Of a stretch of 64,000 bases of DNA, positions 16,466 to 25,018 are shown in pieces. This DNA comes from Pseudoalteromonas shioyasakiensis (GTDB lineage Bacteria; Pseudomonadota; Gammaproteobacteria; Enterobacterales; Alteromonadaceae), in assembly GCF_019134595.1 (NCBI RefSeq), contig NZ_CP077770.1, positions 888,001-952,000 on the forward strand. The letters are read 5' to 3'. The translations under genes were made by a program, and so were the position numbers. The notes under the pieces are model-generated. The model made no database searches. It had not been told where the DNA came from and worked only from the letters and a program-made list of their open reading frames with translations. The stretch's first letter is position 1; every line of letters begins with the position of its first letter.

Positions 16466-19400
16466 ATGAAACCAACACTTTTTACCCGAGTTTTAGCGGG
16501 TGTTTTATCAATCACTATGGCGTGCTTGCCCTTACATGGTGTGGCCGCTGATGTACAGCGCCAATCCGGCCTAAGCGGACAACAAGAAGGTAAGCAATTG
16601 CTGCAAAACTGGACGATGCCCGCACTCAATGGCAATACATTGTCGGTGCCGAATGGCAGTGGTAATGAGTCCATTAACTTGCAAGAGCTTTTCCCTGGTA
16701 TGGATCAGGGCTCATTGGATGTCTTAACGGGCGTTTATGGCTCTGATGCCAGCATGAATCAATTGGGGACGCAGCGCCAAGAGAGCATGGCATCCGAAAG
16801 TGGCGCTACGGGTGAGGCATTTCGTTCGCTACAACAAATCAAAGACAGGTCTCGGCCAGATATGGTCAATGATCCCCTTTGGGCATTAACCGATGCGGTT
16901 CAAACTGACCCCAATCTATTAACTCAAAGCTTCCCCGGCTGTGAGTCTCAAGGTGAAGGCAGCCCAAATTACCTGCAATGTGACAGGCTCAATACAGCGG
17001 TTAACAGCTGCACTATTACTCACGATTACACGGCAGGCATTATTGAGCATGTTTCAGGGCCGATGAACCTTCGCTCTTGTGGTGAGGGGTGTCTTGAAGT
17101 TTGGATAGGACGTATTGGCGACAACTACTGGAGTGGTAGTTGTAAAGTGTTCGAACAGGCCATCACACTCAAAGTCGTGAACCCCGATGCGATTACCTCA
17201 GCCGTTCTTGAGTACGCAAAATGGGATGACTACATGCAAGTGTGGCTTGGCGATCAGAAAGTCTGGTCTGGGCCGAACAATAATTTTCCACCAGAGACGG
17301 CAGGTCGCTGCGAGCTCAGTACCAGTTGGGAGCGCAATCCTAATACCGATCTCACAGCCAGGCTAAAAGCGGTAGAACCAGGTTTAGAAGTGCCAGTCAA
17401 AATTCGCGTATCGGTAACGGGTAGTGGTGAGGGGTATGCACGCATCAAGGTGCGCTTTGATCCAACCAAGGTGGTGATGAATGATAGTTGGTCACCAGAG
17501 TCCTGTATCGAACAAGCAGCGGATATCCCGACGAAGTTTTCAGACTACAGCATTCAATGCACGGATCAGCCTTCTTCAACCAACGGATGTACGGTGGTCA
17601 ATGGTGTTTCAGTTTGTGAATCCTATTTTGCCCCTAGCCCTGTGGCTGGCATATCGCCTTTGTGTAGGCGTGTACAAGTCAGTGTGGATGATGAAAGCTA
17701 TAAGGGGATTGAAAATCAGGCCTGCCAAGTGCTTGAAGAGAATCCTTCATGTGGCTTCATGTCGTCAGAATGTGCCGAAACCAATGATAAAGGTGAATGC
17801 ATTCGTTTTACCGATACCTATGACTGTGGATTGCAAACCAGCGATCCAAAGTGTGTGGTATCCAACCTTATGCCAAGTAGTTTTGAGGCCTGTGATCCTA
17901 CTCAGACGATTACGCCATTTACTGAAACCAAGCATGTACCGGATTACCAGGTGTGCGAGAAGATCAGCACGCTTACTGAGTGTCAGTTAGAACGACGTGT
18001 ATCCGCTGAAACCCATCAACAAAGCTGGTCCATTGAGCGCGGTTGCTTTAGCTCTGAAACGCTCAGCTTTGTTCCACAGCACAGCAGCACTATGCAAACT
18101 GGAAACGCGACACTGAGGATTTTTGATAATCAAAATACTGAGATAAAAATCACTGAGTCGCCATCTAAGGCAAATGGTTGGAAAACGACACTCTCTCTGA
18201 AGGGCAACAAGGAGACGGTCACAGAGACGAAACCGTCCATTAAATACCCTGAAATGACCTGTCCAAAAGGAACCTTGGTTGGCTCATTGTGCAAGGTCGT
18301 TAATGGGTCGATTATTTCGTGGCATGAACCGCAGGAAGTCACGCGTTCCAGATGTGAGTCCGGCTGGAACAAAGTCGATTTCGATACTTGCAGCCGAGAA
18401 GTTCAGAAGTGTTTGGCTCCTGCGAAACTGAGTGCTTCCTTGACCTTCTCTGGCAAATACTTAGAGCAAGACGTTGGTCATCAATCAAGTGATCCAGGGA
18501 TAGACCAATGCTTGATGCAAACGGATCAGTTTACTGCCGTGCAGTGGCAGTGTTTGGATACGGGCACAAAACGAATCGACGGGTTAACGGTTGGTAGTGG
18601 CGAGTTGGCCAATCTTGGAAGCCTTTATCCGGCTGTTGTTTCGTCTCCTGCTCATTTAACCAGTCGCGGCAGTTCTGATGGACTGGGGCTCTCATGCTGG
18701 AGGGCAAAAGCGACCTACAATGCTTCGACTGCTCATCCAGAGTTCAACATGGGCAGCTCGGATAGCTGGGTAGATGCCAATGGTAATACACAAACCATCG
18801 TCAATAACGGACAAAACACGACCACCAATACGTGTTCCGAGCTGGAGCAAAAACCGGCCTGCCAGTATGTCAGAACCGAATGCACTGAAGGCGGGGCTGG
18901 TCATGAAGGCTTCTGTTATATCCAAAGTTTGGTGTATGACTGCGGACAAAGCGTTGAAGTGCAAAACGCTCGAATGGAAACTCAATACAACTGTGAGGGG
19001 CCAGTTCGCTGTATGGGCACAGATTGTTTAGAGCCAGAGTCAATTAAGCAGGCTAACTTTGCAGAAGCCGCTGCGATGCTTAATGCGGCGCAGTTTATGA
19101 CCAATGATATGTCATGCACGGGAGCTGATGGCCAAGATAACGTCGAGTGTACGGTTTTTAAAGGTAATGCAGGTCAGTGCAAAAAAGCCGTTGGCGGTAT
19201 AGTGGATTGCTGTGAAAAGCCAAGTGGCGTGTCGTTATCGGATTACATCACGATGATAGTGGCAGTTAACAAGCTTGATACAGCAGTCATGGCCATGAAT
19301 CCGTCGTCGGCAATCTATGGTTCGTGGAATACGCTTAGGGAACCGATAACGAGTACCTGGAGTGCGGTTAAAGAGCCTTTTGTGTCTGCATGGGACTCTC

Positions 19401-20158
19401 TCATGGGGGCTGGGCCATCAACGGCTGCTGGCGCGGGAGCGGAGCAAGCTGCGACAGGCTTCATGCAGGTGTTGACCAACAAAACGGCTGAATGGGTAGG
19501 CACTACCTTTGGTTCGGGGGCGCAATCGGCACTGTTTAGTAACGTTGGTGGCGCGGTTGGAGCCGATGGTGTTGTTTCGGGTGGTAACTTCGCGCTGGGT
19601 GGCGCTGCTGGCGCGGTTCTGAGTACGGTTATGACGGCCTACATGATTTATTCAGTCACCATGATCCTCATTCAGCTTATCTGGAAATGTGAGCAGAGTG
19701 AGTTTGAGATGAACGCCAAGCGGGTATTGAAGAGTTGCCACTATGTAGGCTCTTACTGCAAGTCTAAGTTCTTAGGTGCCTGTGTTGAGAAACGGCAATC
19801 ATATTGCTGCTTTACTTCGCCGCTTTCACGGATCATTCAAGAACAAGTTCGTCCGCAATTGGGCCTTGGCTGGGGCAGTGCGAAATCTCCCAACTGTGAA
19901 GGATTGACCGCGAGTCAGTTAAACCAGGTGGATTGGAGCCAAGTCAATCTGGATGAATGGATAGGTATCTTATCGATAACAGGCAACCTACCCGAAGTAC
20001 CGTCACTGGATCTGGAACGACTCACAGGCTCAGGAAGTACGCTAAACGTTGATGGAAACCGTCAAAGTGCCGCAGATAGAGCCATTGAAAGGCTAAACGG
20101 AATGGATGCTCAGAAATTACGCCAGGAGGCGACGGAAGAAATTTCGGGGAATAATTGA
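16466..20158 (+). CDS. traN: TraN, mating-pair stabilisation protein
   Basis: A 1230-residue outer-membrane protein with signal peptide FTRVLAGVLSITMACLPLHGVAA and dozens of cysteines, many in C-x-C and CC pairs. Late signatures include GGIVDCCEKPSGVSLSDYITM, a hydrophobic region near residues 1045-1075, and KRQSYCCFTSPLSRIIQEQVRPQLGLGWG, which is the conserved TraN C-terminal domain. TraN is longer here than in F, as is usual in this ICE family; the extra central region probably contacts the recipient surface. It starts two bases after traU and is followed by a terminator, closing the operon before hotspot 4. Confidence 0.9.
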   Translation: MKPTLFTRVLAGVLSITMACLPLHGVAADVQRQSGLSGQQEGKQLLQNWTMPALNGNTLSVPNGSGNESINLQELFPGMDQGSLDVLTGVYGSDASMNQLGTQRQESMASESGATGEAFRSLQQIKDRSRPDMVNDPLWALTDAVQTDPNLLTQSFPGCESQGEGSPNYLQCDRLNTAVNSCTITHDYTAGIIEHVSGPMNLRSCGEGCLEVWIGRIGDNYWSGSCKVFEQAITLKVVNPDAITSAVLEYAKWDDYMQVWLGDQKVWSGPNNNFPPETAGRCELSTSWERNPNTDLTARLKAVEPGLEVPVKIRVSVTGSGEGYARIKVRFDPTKVVMNDSWSPESCIEQAADIPTKFSDYSIQCTDQPSSTNGCTVVNGVSVCESYFAPSPVAGISPLCRRVQVSVDDESYKGIENQACQVLEENPSCGFMSSECAETNDKGECIRFTDTYDCGLQTSDPKCVVSNLMPSSFEACDPTQTITPFTETKHVPDYQVCEKISTLTECQLERRVSAETHQQSWSIERGCFSSETLSFVPQHSSTMQTGNATLRIFDNQNTEIKITESPSKANGWKTTLSLKGNKETVTETKPSIKYPEMTCPKGTLVGSLCKVVNGSIISWHEPQEVTRSRCESGWNKVDFDTCSREVQKCLAPAKLSASLTFSGKYLEQDVGHQSSDPGIDQCLMQTDQFTAVQWQCLDTGTKRIDGLTVGSGELANLGSLYPAVVSSPAHLTSRGSSDGLGLSCWRAKATYNASTAHPEFNMGSSDSWVDANGNTQTIVNNGQNTTTNTCSELEQKPACQYVRTECTEGGAGHEGFCYIQSLVYDCGQSVEVQNARMETQYNCEGPVRCMGTDCLEPESIKQANFAEAAAMLNAAQFMTNDMSCTGADGQDNVECTVFKGNAGQCKKAVGGIVDCCEKPSGVSLSDYITMIVAVNKLDTAVMAMNPSSAIYGSWNTLREPITSTWSAVKEPFVSAWDSLMGAGPSTAAGAGAEQAATGFMQVLTNKTAEWVGTTFGSGAQSALFSNVGGAVGADGVVSGGNFALGGAAGAVLSTVMTAYMIYSVTMILIQLIWKCEQSEFEMNAKRVLKSCHYVGSYCKSKFLGACVEKRQSYCCFTSPLSRIIQEQVRPQLGLGWGSAKSPNCEGLTASQLNQVDWSQVNLDEWIGILSITGNLPEVPSLDLERLTGSGSTLNVDGNRQSAADRAIERLNGMDAQKLRQEATEEISGNN

Positions 20159-20206
20159 TTCAGATAATTCACCATAACCGTGTGTGCTAAATTGTTGTTT
20201 GGCTCG

Positions 20207-20237
20207 GGATGGCCTGAAATAAGAGGCCATCCTTTTT
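20207..20237 (+). terminator. Terminator after traN
   Basis: GGATGGCCT (20207-20215) pairs perfectly with AGGCCATCC (20224-20232), followed by five T residues. It ends the dsbC-traN operon. Confidence 0.85.
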
Positions 20238-20266
20238 GCTCACAGGAATAGTTACTTTACTGCTAA

Positions 20267-21583
20267 CTAAATATCGAGCCGCAAGTTTTCTTGTATTTCA
20301 TCTATCAGTGTTTTTGGCACATCCCATTCCTCAGCAAGCTGACGCCAAGTTGATACGTGCTCAATCGTTGCATCAATAATATCGTCGATCTTTTTCTTGT
20401 TAAAAACAGGGCTAAGTTTCTCTAAACTATAGAAATCACTTCGTGCAAAGTTATCTCTTTTACCATTCAAGCTCATCCAATGGCTGTTCACCCATTTACT
20501 GCCAGGTTTATAGCTATAAGCTAAATCATAAGCTGGTGCGAGAGACCATTTGTCTTTTTTCAGAATAAAGGCAAAGTTCTTTGAGTGGTCGTCATGATTT
20601 CGAGCAATGATATTGAACGTCATGCGCTTGAATAGCTGCTCAGCTTCAACAGCAGAAAGCTTCAATTGTCTGGCAATGCCAAATAACTCTGCGTAAGAAA
20701 ATGCCCCCGGCTTTTTATAATCAACGTGGGCAAGCCCGTTTAGCGTTTGTACGTGTACCTTGTTGTTTTTAATTCGATCAAACCGTTGTGTAATAAAGTG
20801 GCGTCGGTTGCCTTCTTGGAGTAAGCGGCATGGCATCATATCGACACCGCATTTGTTTGCCATTAGATGATAAACAAACTCCATTGCTCCATAGCCTAAT
20901 GGGTCACCGAAGGTTTCTTGATTTTTGTTATGTTCACTAACACCGTCAAATTTCATCAAATAATGAGTAAAACCACTTGGCACTTTGGCTTGGCCGGAGC
21001 GAACTTGAGTGAAATCTTCATTAAATGCTAATACGGCTTTCGGTCGTGCTCCTCCCGCACTCATGCCAACTGATAATAAAGACATCATTGCCTCTCTATC
21101 GTCTTGGCCATTTTGTTTGAGTTCTACTTCAAAATTACCTCGTGAATCTAAGATTTCTTGTGCAATAGAAACGAGCGATTGGATTTCTACTTGTTGTGAA
21201 GCATTTAAGCTTCGTAACTTTGTAGCTGGCGCATACTCAAGAGCTCCCATGCCTCGCTTTCCCGTATATTGGAGGCGTTGCAGTGGTGTAATGTCACCCG
21301 GTGAACGACCTTGACCTGCAACCCATGCGTTGAGAACTGCGTTACCAAAATCATCAGGTAAGGAGTCAGCTATTAAACCTGGTAGTCCTTTAAAGGTATT
21401 GAAATCCAGTTCGGGAAAGCTATAAATGCGATTCGATAATGGCATTTTGATTGGGGACAGCTCGACACCTTTTTTTATGAATCCTGGATCATATTCAAAT
21501 GATCCAAGTCCCTTTTCAGTGTCAAAACTCACTGCTCCAACAACATCGTCTTGGTATGTTATTGTAATGACTTCCATTACCAT
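20267..21583 (-). CDS. hipA: HipA-like toxin kinase
   Basis: A 438-residue serine/threonine kinase toxin, close to the length of E. coli HipA. Features: N-terminal couple-hipA region (LSPIKMPLSNRIY), GGARPK loop (177-182), substrate and nucleotide region HYLMKFDG, RHFITQRFDR, catalytic HDDHSKN (330-336) and the metal-binding aspartate in APAYDLAY (353). HipA of E. coli inactivates glutamyl-tRNA synthetase and causes growth arrest. The start overlaps the hipB stop; ATGs at 21583 and 21577 are both possible. The pair sits between traN and the conserved gene at 22.1 kb, hotspot 4, and is transcribed opposite to traN. Confidence 0.85.
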   Translation of the reverse strand: MVMEVITITYQDDVVGAVSFDTEKGLGSFEYDPGFIKKGVELSPIKMPLSNRIYSFPELDFNTFKGLPGLIADSLPDDFGNAVLNAWVAGQGRSPGDITPLQRLQYTGKRGMGALEYAPATKLRSLNASQQVEIQSLVSIAQEILDSRGNFEVELKQNGQDDREAMMSLLSVGMSAGGARPKAVLAFNEDFTQVRSGQAKVPSGFTHYLMKFDGVSEHNKNQETFGDPLGYGAMEFVYHLMANKCGVDMMPCRLLQEGNRRHFITQRFDRIKNNKVHVQTLNGLAHVDYKKPGAFSYAELFGIARQLKLSAVEAEQLFKRMTFNIIARNHDDHSKNFAFILKKDKWSLAPAYDLAYSYKPGSKWVNSHWMSLNGKRDNFARSDFYSLEKLSPVFNKKKIDDIIDATIEHVSTWRQLAEEWDVPKTLIDEIQENLRLDI

Positions 21584-21900
21584 TCTGGTGCTTCCTCATC
21601 TTTGTTACTGCGCTGGCCAGAGGCTCTCTGCCTTTTCTTGCCTTGCAGTTTGGCCAGCTGTAAGGGAGAAATTTCTTGTTTAGGGAGAAAAAGATCAATC
21701 TGCTGTGTGAGGTCTAATGCCATTAATATAGCAATCATGATGTCGAGCTGAACTTTTCCCTTTTCTGCATTCAAAACCGTTTTGCGGGCAATGCCAGCAA
21801 GTTGTGCAACTTCAGATTGTGTTAGGTCTCTATTTAGTCGAGCTTGCTTCAATCTGTCGCCGATCTCTTCTGCTAATGCTGTAGCTGTCACGCCTTTCAC
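21577..21900 (-). CDS. hipB: HipB-like antitoxin and repressor
   Basis: A 107-residue protein with an XRE-type helix-turn-helix (IGDRLKQARLNRDLTQSEVAQLAGIARKTVLNAEKGK shows the fold over residues 12-48) and a basic, flexible tail. It should neutralise HipA and repress the operon. The start codon is GTG at 21900. The stop TAATGG overlaps the hipA start. A palindromic operator lies just upstream of the gene. Confidence 0.82.
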   Translation of the reverse strand: MKGVTATALAEEIGDRLKQARLNRDLTQSEVAQLAGIARKTVLNAEKGKVQLDIMIAILMALDLTQQIDLFLPKQEISPLQLAKLQGKKRQRASGQRSNKDEEAPEW

Positions 21901-21937
21901 TGTAAAGTCCTACTTTGGTTACACTATGCGAGATTCT

Positions 21938-21974
21938 CTCACTTAATGTCCTTAATTTAGGACTTTAATGTGAG
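21938..21974. promoter_or_regulatory. Palindromic operator of hipBA
   Basis: An interrupted palindrome of about 37 bases: CTCACTTAATGTCCT (21938-21952) and AGGACTTTAATGTGAG (21959-21974), matching except for one inserted base and one mismatch. A further AAAGTCCT half site lies at 21904-21911 near the GTG. Two GGTTACA copies flank it (21918 and about 22008). It is the probable HipB binding site. Confidence 0.55.
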
Positions 21975-22071
21975 ATTGTCAACTAATGGTTTTAGCGAGC
22001 CTAATTGGTTACATTAAGTGGGTTTTCATTCGTTAGAGTAACCATATGTGGACTCTATGTGCTTTATATGA

Positions 22072-22090
22072 AGCCCCTTCGAGAGGGGCT
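22072..22090 (-). terminator. Hairpin after the s063-like gene
   Basis: AGCCCCT and AGGGGCT (22072-22078, 22084-22090) form a seven-pair stem just after the minus-strand stop at 22104. The T-tract on that strand is weak, so this is a probable rather than certain terminator. Confidence 0.5.
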
Positions 22091-22103
22091 GGTTGATGGG
22101 AGC

Positions 22104-22706
22104 CTAGTTGGCGGGGGTATCTGTTTCCTCTTCAGTGATATCGTCATCGGTTAAAGGCACCGCTTGTTCAACCTCTGCTTCTTTACCCTTAGCTTGGGCT
22201 GATTTTCGTGCTCGAATTTCGATATCAATAATGCGTCGAGCCAGTTTGATAATGCGCTGTTGCCATGCGTAGTTGCCATCAACACGTTGCTTGTTGCTAA
22301 GCACGCTAGATAACCAGAGTGTGTCCATTGAGATCATCAACGCATCGAGTTTGCGCACTAAGCCAACAAACTGGCCAACCTGAGGCGAGCTGATTTTGGC
22401 GTTGAAGGTAATCGGATCGGTGTAGTCAGGTACTTCATCGATACCGTTGGACTCCATCAGTTTGTCCAAACGAGCTTGTTCGTTGTCTACCGCCTTAGCG
22501 CAATCCTCGATCAGCTGGCTAATGATCTGTTCCACTTCATCAATTTCGTTCTCATCGCCAATGATGCGCAGGATGACATCGATTCCGTAAAGCGCACTGA
22601 CCGTCCGTCTAAAAACACGGTCAACGACACGTTGTGCCTGTAAGCTGTTAATTGTGAATGATTGTTCAAAGATGGGTTTTGAGTAATTGGGTTTTGCTTG
22701 GGCCAT
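22104..22706 (-). CDS. Conserved ICE protein (s063-like, DUF1845/AcaB-type)
   Basis: A 200-residue, mostly helical, charged protein with no membrane segment. The pattern QSFTINSLQAQRVVDRVFRRTVSALYGIDVIL, followed by a segment around SPQVGQFVGLVRKLDALMISMDTLWLSSVL, resembles the DUF1845 family, in which the IncC activator AcaB has been placed. The C-terminal tail is acidic. In SXT/R391 the conserved gene at this place marks the right border of hotspot 4. It is coded opposite to the ssb block, and its promoter shares the 370-base intergenic region with it. A regulatory role is plausible but is inferred from family only. Confidence 0.6.
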   Translation of the reverse strand: MAQAKPNYSKPIFEQSFTINSLQAQRVVDRVFRRTVSALYGIDVILRIIGDENEIDEVEQIISQLIEDCAKAVDNEQARLDKLMESNGIDEVPDYTDPITFNAKISSPQVGQFVGLVRKLDALMISMDTLWLSSVLSNKQRVDGNYAWQQRIIKLARRIIDIEIRARKSAQAKGKEAEVEQAVPLTDDDITEEETDTPAN

Positions 22707-23007
22707 AAGTTTGCTCCTGATATGACAATAATCAGTCCCTAGCCTAATCCTCTGTGAGGTAATGGCCTCTCAGCTAGGTGGAAGAATTGAGCATCTTTCT
22801 AACTATCCTGTCTGGATAAGACGGTTACACTGACTATCAAATATTGCTGATCTGTTTCAGTGATATCTGCGCCTGAGAGCATGAGCTCAAAGGAAGCCCG
22901 CCGCTGAGTTTTCTCAGTGGTACTAAGAGGTAGCTAGCCTCCTTAAACAAATAGCCTGCATGTTTTTACATGCGCAACCATGCGTTCCTTACGGTTCGCT
23001 TTTTCAC
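22707..23007. promoter_or_regulatory. Structured intergenic region upstream of the ssb block
   Basis: About 300 bases without a gene between divergent genes. It holds several small stem-loops: CCGCTGAG/CTCAGTGG (about 22901-22921, with four T residues as the loop), GAGG/CCTC near 22927-22942, and GCATGT/ACATGC around TTTT near 22957-22972. The promoters of both flanking genes must lie here; I cannot place them with confidence. The density of hairpins suggests a long structured 5' leader for the rightward operon. Confidence 0.4.
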
Positions 23008-23009
23008 CA

Positions 23010-23071
23010 CCCAACTGGGGGAGTTTTCCCCAGTTGGGGGTGACTCCTTCACAACCAAATTAAGGAGTCAC
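23010..23071 (+). promoter_or_regulatory. Dual stem-loop leader of the 108-residue gene
   Basis: Stem 1: CCCAACTGGGG (23010-23020) and CCCCAGTTGGG (23028-23038), 11 perfect pairs around a 7-base loop. Stem 2: GTGACTCCTT (23040-23049) and AAGGAGTCAC (23062-23071), 10 perfect pairs around a 12-base loop. The 3' arm of stem 2 contains the AGGAG ribosome binding site; the ATG is at 23074. This is the cleanest member of the leader family. Confidence 0.7.
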
Positions 23072-23073
23072 CA

Positions 23074-23400
23074 ATGGAATATATCTTCGGATTTATTATC
23101 CAAATCGCAGGCATTATGTTGCTTGCAAAACTGAGCTGGTCGCTTTTGCGATTGCTTGCTCGTCAAAGCGTGCGCCCGTTTCGATTTGTACTTACTCAAA
23201 TCAAGCGATTGCTCACACCAAAACCAAAACGTCGTCCAATGGCAGTGCCTAAAGCTCCTGGTATGCCCCGTTTGACATCTGCGTTTTACAAAGAGCCACA
23301 TCAGTACGACATGGCTTTACTCGAAATACCAACCTATCTGCGTCGTCAGTCTTCTTTGCCCAGCCGGGTAGAAGCGACTGTGTGCACAGAGTTCAACTAA
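23074..23400 (+). CDS. Small membrane protein with a basic cytoplasmic tail, unknown function
   Basis: A 108-residue protein: one N-terminal hydrophobic segment (IFGFIIQIAGIMLLAKLSWSLL, about residues 4-26), then a strongly basic segment (QIKRLLTPKPKRRPMAVPKAPG) and a polar tail. It is not a lipoprotein. It is the first gene of the ssb-bet-exo block, 15 bases before ssb. I do not recognise a family; the basic stretch could bind nucleic acid or phospholipid head groups. It is conserved by position in SXT/R391 elements as far as I know. Confidence 0.6.
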   Translation: MEYIFGFIIQIAGIMLLAKLSWSLLRLLARQSVRPFRFVLTQIKRLLTPKPKRRPMAVPKAPGMPRLTSAFYKEPHQYDMALLEIPTYLRRQSSLPSRVEATVCTEFN

Positions 23401-23415
23401 GACGAGGAGAACATC

Positions 23416-23835
23416 ATGAAAAACCAAGTAACACTCATAGGCTACGTTGGCTCTGAGCCAGAGACGCGAGCCTATCCATCAGGTGATTTGGTGACCAGCA
23501 TTTCGCTGGCCACTTCTGAGAAATGGCGCGACCGTCAATCCAATGAGCTCAAAGAGCATACGGAATGGCATCGGGTCGTTTTTCGAGATCGTGGTGGATT
23601 TAAGTTAGGGCTAAGGGCAAAAGATTTGATCCAAAAAGGAGCGAAGCTTTTTGTTCAAGGGCCCCAGCGCACGCGCTCATGGGAGAAAGATGGCATTAAG
23701 CATCGATTGACCGAAGTGGACGCGGACGAGTTTCTGCTTCTTGATAGTGTGAATAAAGCATCTGAGCCATCACCGGCGGATGATGCAGGCTCCCAAACTA
23801 ATTGGGCACAAACTTATCCTGAACCAGATTTTTAA
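23416..23835 (+). CDS. ssb: Single-stranded DNA-binding protein
   Basis: A 139-residue SSB. The OB-fold starts with KNQVTLIGYVGSEPETRAYPSGDLVTSISLATSEKW (pattern over residues 2-37) and continues with EWHRVVFRDR and KGAKLFVQGPQRTRSW. The C-terminal tail ends YPEPDF, an acidic tip ending in phenylalanine as in other SSBs, though the classical DDDIPF is not kept. It protects single strands during transfer and works with Bet and Exo. It has an ordinary GAGGAG site with no hairpin over it, unlike most neighbours. Confidence 0.9.
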   Translation: MKNQVTLIGYVGSEPETRAYPSGDLVTSISLATSEKWRDRQSNELKEHTEWHRVVFRDRGGFKLGLRAKDLIQKGAKLFVQGPQRTRSWEKDGIKHRLTEVDADEFLLLDSVNKASEPSPADDAGSQTNWAQTYPEPDF

Positions 23836-23853
23836 CCGAGCAAAAACGCTTTA

Positions 23854-23910
23854 ACCCAGCCGGGAGTACTTTCCCGTCAGGGTCAGACTCCCACTTTGAT
23901 TGTCGGAGTC
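23854..23910 (+). promoter_or_regulatory. Dual stem-loop leader of bet
   Basis: Stem 1: ACCCAGCCGGGA (23854-23865) with TCCCGTCAGGGT (23872-23883), 10 of 12 positions paired. Stem 2: GACTCC (23886-23891) with GGAGTC (23905-23910), six perfect pairs around a 13-base loop. Stem 2 hides the GGAG ribosome binding site of bet (ATG 23915). Confidence 0.6.
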
Positions 23911-23914
23911 CACA

Positions 23915-24733
23915 ATGGAAAAACCAAAGCTAATCCAACGCTTTGCTGAGCGCTTTAGTGTCGATCCAAACAAGTTGTTCGATACACTAAAAGCAACAGC
24001 ATTCAAGCAACGTGACGGTAGTGCACCGACCAATGAGCAGATGATGGCGCTTTTGGTGGTTGCAGATCAGTACGGCTTGAACCCTTTCACCAAAGAGATT
24101 TTTGCGTTCCCTGATAAGCAAGCTGGAATTATTCCAGTGGTAGGTGTCGATGGATGGTCTCGCATCATCAATCAACACGACCAGTTTGATGGCATGGAGT
24201 TTAAGACTTCAGAAAACAAAGTCTCACTGGATGGCGCGAAAGAATGCCCTGAATGGATGGAATGCATCATCTATCGGCGCGACCGTTCGCACCCAGTCAA
24301 AATCACTGAGTATCTGGATGAAGTCTATCGACCGCCTTTTGAAGGTAACGGCAAAAATGGCCCTTACCGTGTAGATGGTCCATGGCAGACGCACACTAAG
24401 CGAATGCTAAGGCATAAATCCATGATCCAGTGTTCCCGCATTGCGTTTGGCTTTGTGGGAATTTTCGATCAAGACGAAGCGGAGCGAATTATCGAAGGCC
24501 AAGCAACACACGTTGTTGAGCCATCGGTGATTCCACCCGAGCAAGTTGATGATCGTACCCGAGGGCTTGTTTACAAGCTTATCGAGCGGGCGGAAGCTTC
24601 AAACGCTTGGAATAGTGCATTGGAATACGCCAATGAACATTTTCAGGGTGTTGAACTGACGTTTGCGAAACAAGAAATATTTAATGCACAGCAACAAGCA
24701 GCCAAAGCGCTCACACAGCCTTTAGCTTCTTAG
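23915..24733 (+). CDS. bet: Bet, single-strand annealing recombinase (RecT/Redbeta family)
   Basis: A 272-residue recombinase of the Redbeta/RecT family. The conserved region includes KATAFKQRDGSAPTNEQMMALL, QYGLNPFTKEIFAFPDKQAG, PVVGVDGWSRIINQH and a C-terminal part of the core around TKRMLRHKSMIQCSRIAFGF. It anneals complementary strands and, with Exo, lets co-resident SXT/R391 elements form hybrid ICEs. I use ATG 23915, which has GGAG 7 bases upstream; the frame opens 15 bases earlier within the leader. Length matches lambda Bet. Confidence 0.92.
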   Translation: MEKPKLIQRFAERFSVDPNKLFDTLKATAFKQRDGSAPTNEQMMALLVVADQYGLNPFTKEIFAFPDKQAGIIPVVGVDGWSRIINQHDQFDGMEFKTSENKVSLDGAKECPEWMECIIYRRDRSHPVKITEYLDEVYRPPFEGNGKNGPYRVDGPWQTHTKRMLRHKSMIQCSRIAFGFVGIFDQDEAERIIEGQATHVVEPSVIPPEQVDDRTRGLVYKLIERAEASNAWNSALEYANEHFQGVELTFAKQEIFNAQQQAAKALTQPLAS

Positions 24734-24755
24734 CGCCACGCATTCATTTTACTAA

Positions 24756-24814
24756 CCCTGGCGGGATTATTCTCCCGTCAGGGGGAAGGTCTCGTCTTTT
24801 TTTGGAGATCTTCC
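24756..24814 (+). promoter_or_regulatory. Dual stem-loop leader of a 47-residue gene
   Basis: Stem 1: CCCTGGCGGGA (24756-24766) with TCCCGTCAGGG (24773-24783), 11 pairs including one G-U. Stem 2: GGAAGGTCTC (24784-24793) with GAGATCTTCC (24805-24814), 10 pairs including one G-U. The stems abut, so they could stack. The 3' arm of stem 2 ends directly at the ATG and covers the GGAG site. Confidence 0.65.
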
Positions 24815-24958
24815 ATGACTAAATCAGCCTCACTTTTTCGCTTGGTATTGGTTGTTGCCCTTGTCTTAGGTTCGATTCAAGCCGGTAAAGCGGCAATTGA
24901 TTCGGTTCAAGCAAGTGTTGTTCAGCACCAAACAGCGTTAGCACAAGCAGCAAAGTAA
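24815..24958 (+). CDS. 47-residue membrane or secreted peptide between bet and exo
   Basis: A short open frame, MTKSASLFRLVLVVALVLGS then a polar, alanine- and glutamine-rich stretch ending HQTALAQAAK. The N-terminus is basic followed by a hydrophobic core, and AGKAA could be a signal peptidase site, so it is either an anchored or a secreted peptide. It has a GGAG site at correct spacing, and its own dual stem-loop leader of the same kind as its neighbours, which is the best evidence that it is real. No family recognised. Its position suggests a function tied to the Bet-Exo block. Confidence 0.6.
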   Translation: MTKSASLFRLVLVVALVLGSIQAGKAAIDSVQASVVQHQTALAQAAK

Positions 24959-24966
24959 CCACTTAA

Positions 24967-25015
24967 CCCTGAAGGGGAGTTCTCTCCTTCAGGGGAGTCT
25001 CCCCTCAAAGGAGAC
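24967..25015 (+). promoter_or_regulatory. Dual stem-loop leader of exo
   Basis: Stem 1: CCCTGAAGG (24967-24975) with CCTTCAGGG (24986-24994), nine perfect pairs. Stem 2: GTCTCC (24997-25002) with GGAGAC (25010-25015), six perfect pairs around a 7-base loop, covering the GGAG site; the ATG is at 25019. An alternative palindrome, GGGGAGTCTCCCC (24992-25004), would compete with both stems. Confidence 0.65.
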
Positions 25016-25018
25016 AAT

